Shown here: positions 61,396-64,000 of the stretch, piece by piece
Numbering within the stretch: position 1 is the first letter of the stretch
Layout of the letters: every line of letters starts with the position of its first letter
From: Homoserinibacter sp. GY 40078
Lineage (GTDB): Bacteria > Actinomycetota > Actinomycetes > Actinomycetales > Microbacteriaceae
Length of the DNA: 64,000 nucleotides
Reading direction: 5' to 3'
NCBI RefSeq assembly: GCF_008017545.1
Contig: NZ_VRTZ01000001.1
Coordinates: 702,081-766,080 of the forward strand
Notes under the pieces: model-generated
Database searches by the model: none
What the model was told of the DNA's origin: nothing
The model's input: only the letters and a program-made list of their open reading frames with translations
Made by a program: the position numbers and the translations under genes

Positions 61396-61824
61396 TCAGC
61401 TCGCGGGCAGGATCTCCGCGAGCAGCACGTCGATCCGTCGCCGGATCTCGTCGCGGATGGGTCGCACGGCCTCGATGCCCTGGCCGGCCGGGTCGTCGAG
61501 TTCCCAGTCCTCGTAGCGCTTGCCGGGGAAGATCGGGCAGGTGTCGCCGCAGCCCATCGTGATCACCACATCCGACTCGCGGACCGCGTCGACGGTGAGC
61601 ACCTTCGGCACGTTGCCGGCGATGTCGATGCCCTCCTCGGCCATCGCCTCCACGGCGACGGGGTTGATCATGTCCTTCGGCTCGGAGCCCGCCGAGAGCA
61701 CCTCGACGCGGTCGCCCGCGAGGGCCGCGAGGTAGCCGGCGGCCATCTGCGAGCGGCCGGCGTTGTGCACGCAGACGAAGAGGACGGTGGGGCGGTGGGC
61801 GGTGTCGGTCGTCGTGTCGGTCAC
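61396..61824 (-). CDS. arsC: Arsenate reductase, LMW-PTP type
   Basis: A 142-residue cytoplasmic enzyme: CX5R loop FVCVHNAGRSQ (Cys18) and the C-terminal Cys pair in TMGCGDTCPIFPGKRYEDWELDDPAGQ (Cys92, Cys96), the thioredoxin/mycothiol-linked arsenate reductase layout. It reduces arsenate to arsenite. The GTG at 61824 has TATGGT exactly 6 nt upstream, overlapping the ArsR-type operator; a longer in-frame ATG start at 61845 lies inside that operator and is less likely. Confidence 0.9.
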   Translation of the reverse strand: MTDTTTDTAHRPTVLFVCVHNAGRSQMAAGYLAALAGDRVEVLSAGSEPKDMINPVAVEAMAEEGIDIAGNVPKVLTVDAVRESDVVITMGCGDTCPIFPGKRYEDWELDDPAGQGIEAVRPIRDEIRRRIDVLLAEILPAS

Positions 61825-61832
61825 ACGAGAAC

Positions 61833-61850
61833 CATAGACCAACATCTATG
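61833..61850 (-). promoter_or_regulatory. ArsR-type operator of arsC
   Basis: CATAGA-N6-TCTATG; the same palindrome with 6-nt spacer occurs at 62747-62764. It overlaps the arsC -10 box. Confidence 0.8.
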
Positions 61851-61876
61851 GGTTGAGCGAGCGATTCACCGGATGT

Positions 61877-62749
61877 TCATGTGAGCTCGGCGAGCAGGTG
61901 CCGCACGCGCGCGTCGATGTCGTCGCGGATGGCCCGCACCTCGTGCAGGGGCCGGCCCACCGGATCGTCGAGCTCCCAGTCGAGGTAGCGGCGACCGGGC
62001 AGTACGGGGCACGCGTCGCCGCAGCCCATCGTCACCACGACATCCGCCGCGCGCACCATCTCGTCGGTGAGCGGCTTCGGGAACTCGTCGTCGATCGAGA
62101 CGCCGACCTCGTCGAGCACGGTGACGATGCTCGACCTGACGCTATCGGCCGGTTCGGACCCCGCCGTGCGCACGCGCACCCGGTCGCCCGCGAGCTGGCG
62201 CAGCAGTGCCGCCGCGAGCTGCGAGCGCCCCGCGTTCTGCACGCAGACGAAGAGCACCTCGGGGGCGCCGTTCGTGGGGCGCTCGTCGGCGCGGGCGAGT
62301 GCCTCGAGCCGCTCCGCGGCGAACCGGGCCGCACGGGAAGGTCGCACCTCCCGGCCGTCTGCACCGAGCAGCGCGAAGCTGTCGGTGACGTAGTGCGCGA
62401 CCGTCGCCGGCTCGATCCGCCCGGCGAACCTGAGCGAGAGGTCGACCGCGATCCGCGCCCGGGCGTCCGGATGCTCGCGCGGCGCGAGTGCGAGGAACTC
62501 GTCGACCGACGCGAGCCGCTCGGGGCGGATCGAGTACCAGACGTTCCGTCCGTGCGGGTCGCGGGTGAGCAGCTCGTCATCGACGAGCGCCTTCACGTGG
62601 TGCGAGATGGTCGGCTGCGTGACGCCGATCGCGGTGGCGAGGTCGCCCACGCGGGCACGGCCGTCCGGATCGGAACGGATGATCGAGACGATGCGTGCGC
62701 GCGTCGGATCGGCCAATCCGCTGAGCGGTCCCGAGGCGGCGCGAACCAT
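61877..62749 (-). CDS. ArsR-ArsC fusion: arsenic-type HTH regulator with LMW-PTP arsenate reductase
   Basis: A 290-residue fusion. The N-terminal winged helix of ArsR type is at about 10-75 (GVTQPTISHHVKALVDDELL). A linker helix bundle like that of mycobacterial ArsC is at 95-155 (LSLRFAGRIEPATVAHYVTDSFALL). The C-terminal LMW-PTP arsenate reductase domain is at 165-290, with CX5R Cys169 (FVCVQNAGRS) and the pair Cys243 and Cys247 (GCGDACP). All three cysteines are in the reductase half; the HTH has none, so classic ArsR arsenite binding is missing. The ATG at 62749 has TAGACT 7 nt upstream, inside its own operator. Confidence 0.88.
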   Translation of the reverse strand: MVRAASGPLSGLADPTRARIVSIIRSDPDGRARVGDLATAIGVTQPTISHHVKALVDDELLTRDPHGRNVWYSIRPERLASVDEFLALAPREHPDARARIAVDLSLRFAGRIEPATVAHYVTDSFALLGADGREVRPSRAARFAAERLEALARADERPTNGAPEVLFVCVQNAGRSQLAAALLRQLAGDRVRVRTAGSEPADSVRSSIVTVLDEVGVSIDDEFPKPLTDEMVRAADVVVTMGCGDACPVLPGRRYLDWELDDPVGRPLHEVRAIRDDIDARVRHLLAELT

Positions 62750-62764
62750 AGACGCGAGTCTATG
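62747..62764 (-). promoter_or_regulatory. ArsR-type operator of the arsR-arsC fusion gene
   Basis: CATAGAC-GCGA-GTCTATG, a perfect palindrome containing the same CATAGA-N6-TCTATG core as at 61833. It covers the -10 box and the start codon, fitting autorepression. Confidence 0.8.
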
Positions 62765-62784
62765 CCGGAGTCGCGAGGCTCAGC

Positions 62785-64000
62785 TCAGCAGCACCCGCCC
62801 GCATCCGTGCGGCACACCCCGGTCGCGGGCAGGGTGAGCTCGATCCGCCGCGCCCCCGCGAGGTCTCCCGCGAGCCACGCGACGATCGAGCGCACCTGCT
62901 CGTAGCCGGTGGCGAGCAGGAAGGTCGGTGCCCGGCCGTAGCTCTTCATGCCGACGATGAAGAAGTCGCGTTCGGGGTGGCGGAGCTCGTCGACGCCGTG
63001 AACGGGCACGGTCCCGCAGGAGTGCACATTGGGGTCGATCATCGGGGCGAGGCGTCGTGGCGCCTCTACGACCTCGTCGAGCTCGAGCCGGATCTCGCGC
63101 AGCATGTCGAGGTCGGGCCGGAACCCCGTGGCGTTGACGATGCGGTCGACGTCGATCGTGTGGGGTTCCCCGGCACGCAAGCCCCGCACCCGCACCCCGC
63201 CCGCGTGGGAGGCGAGGGTCTGGATCTCGAAACGCTCGACCCTCGTGACGACCCCGCGCGCGACGAGTGCGTCGAGGGAGCCGCCGAGTGCCCCGCGTGC
63301 CGGGAGCTGATCTTCGGCGTCGGCGCTGATGCGGGCGGTCGTAGCCGTGCGGATCGCCCACGTGATCCGCGTGCCGGGGTCGGTCTCGGCAAGTCGCGCG
63401 AGCGCGAGCAGTGTGTTCGCGGCGGAGTGTCCCGCTCCGACCACGAGCGTGTGGCGCCCGGCGTAGCGGTGGCGATCGCGGCCGAGCACGTCGGGGAGAG
63501 CCGGATCGACGAGGTCGCGTACCTCGTCGAGGCCGAGCGGGTCGAGGCCGGATGAGGCGAGACGGTTCGGGCTGCTCGCGGTGCCGGATGCGTCGATCAC
63601 GGCGCGCGCGTGCACCTCGTCGAGGCCGTCCGCGGTGCGGATGCGCAGCACGAACGGTGCCCAGTCGCGGTCCGCGGAGCGGGTGCGGTCCATGCCCGCG
63701 CGGCTCACCTGCAGCACCTCGACGCCGTAGCGGATGCGGCCGGCGAGCTGCGGGGTTGCGGCGAGCGGCGCGAGATACGCGTCGATGAGTTCGGAGCCGG
63801 TCGGCAGCTCATCGGCGGGAGGCGCCTGCCATCCGGTCGGTTCGAGCAGGCGCTCCGCGGCGGAGTCGACGAGCAGCGACCAGGGCGAGAAGAGGCGGGT
63901 GTGGCCCCAGGCGGCGATCGCGGATGCGACGCCCGCACCCTTCTCGTACACGATCGGCTCGATGCCGCGCTCGAGCAGGTGGGCGGCGGCGGCCAGGCCG
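62785..64000 (-). CDS. ArsO-like FAD/NAD(P)-dependent monooxygenase (5' end beyond window)
   Basis: Partial: the protein starts beyond base 64000 and 405 residues are visible to the stop at 62785. The visible start GLAAAAHLLERGIEPIVYEKG is a Rossmann segment; RHTLVVGAGHSAANTLLAL is the second nucleotide motif (GxGxSA), and INATGFRPDLDMLREI/IVNATGFR is the ATG motif of flavoprotein monooxygenases. The C-terminus ends GVCRTDAGGCC with three Cys, suggesting arsenite or thiol chemistry. Such genes occur in actinobacterial ars clusters. It precedes the fusion regulator on the same strand, 35 bp away. Confidence 0.82.
   Translation of the reverse strand, partial: GLAAAAHLLERGIEPIVYEKGAGVASAIAAWGHTRLFSPWSLLVDSAAERLLEPTGWQAPPADELPTGSELIDAYLAPLAATPQLAGRIRYGVEVLQVSRAGMDRTRSADRDWAPFVLRIRTADGLDEVHARAVIDASGTASSPNRLASSGLDPLGLDEVRDLVDPALPDVLGRDRHRYAGRHTLVVGAGHSAANTLLALARLAETDPGTRITWAIRTATTARISADAEDQLPARGALGGSLDALVARGVVTRVERFEIQTLASHAGGVRVRGLRAGEPHTIDVDRIVNATGFRPDLDMLREIRLELDEVVEAPRRLAPMIDPNVHSCGTVPVHGVDELRHPERDFFIVGMKSYGRAPTFLLATGYEQVRSIVAWLAGDLAGARRIELTLPATGVCRTDAGGCC

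Overview
The window is a GC-rich, densely packed stretch of chromosome. Its codon use, gene content and neighbourhoods point to a Gram-positive actinobacterium, most likely of the family Microbacteriaceae: dnaJ-hspR with a HAIR operator on clpB, tatA-tatC-tatB, a monolithic PutA, IdeR-type iron boxes, an alpha-E/ATP-grasp/transglutaminase cluster and LMW-PTP arsenate reductases. The genus is inferred and not proven. I see no rRNA, tRNA, IS element, prophage or CRISPR array. The window begins inside dnaJ and ends inside an arsenic-locus flavoprotein.

Layout. 0-4.4 kb: dnaJ end, hspR, a K+ channel, a SHOCT protein and clpB with a clear HspR operator. 4.4-9 kb: a DivIVA-like coiled-coil gene, a 576-bp intergenic region full of hairpins, a NarL-type two-component system and a fused Alg14/Alg13-type glycosyltransferase. 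9-15 kb (mostly minus strand): acetyl-CoA synthetase, an LLM oxidoreductase coupled to fadD, and threonine aldolase. 15-19.5 kb: a NatAB-like ABC exporter with its own two-component system, then a MarR/FMN-reductase divergon. 20-31 kb: putA, two aldo-keto reductases, GntR and Lrp regulators, a DDAH-like hydrolase with ornithine aminotransferase (an arginine/ornithine/proline theme), an acyl-CoA dehydrogenase-like enzyme, a SGNH hydrolase and a heme/siderophore binding lipoprotein. 31.5-35.7 kb: a candidate small RNA, then the ATP-grasp/alpha-E/transglutaminase trio. 35.7-41 kb: a LacI-controlled oxidative hexuronate/aldarate pathway ending at 2-oxoglutarate. 42.5-46.6 kb: a hydrolase, an iron-box-preceded lipoate ligase and an iron/heme ABC permease and ATPase. 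47.5-55.5 kb: a complete kdpFABCDE. 55.5-58 kb: a Tat-signal intradiol dioxygenase beside tatA-tatC-tatB. 58-61.4 kb: nhaA and a KtrB/TrkH-type K+ transporter. 61.4-64 kb: arsC, an ArsR-ArsC fusion and an ArsO-like flavoprotein under matched operators.

Themes across genes. Monovalent cation handling recurs (K+ channel, Kdp, KtrB, NhaA, NatAB). Iron control links the binding protein at 30.3-31.4 kb with the permease operon at 43.4-46.3 kb. At least 21 first genes carry a TANNNT-like -10 box exactly 6 or 7 nt before the start codon and no Shine-Dalgarno sequence, so leaderless transcription appears to be the default here and helps to fix many starts. The most unusual items are the ArsR-ArsC fusion whose HTH half has no cysteine, the structured intergenic DNA at 5.7-6.0 kb, the inverted repeat that can hide the natA ribosome-binding site, the 27.5-kb palindrome cluster, and a probable ATT start codon at 58662.
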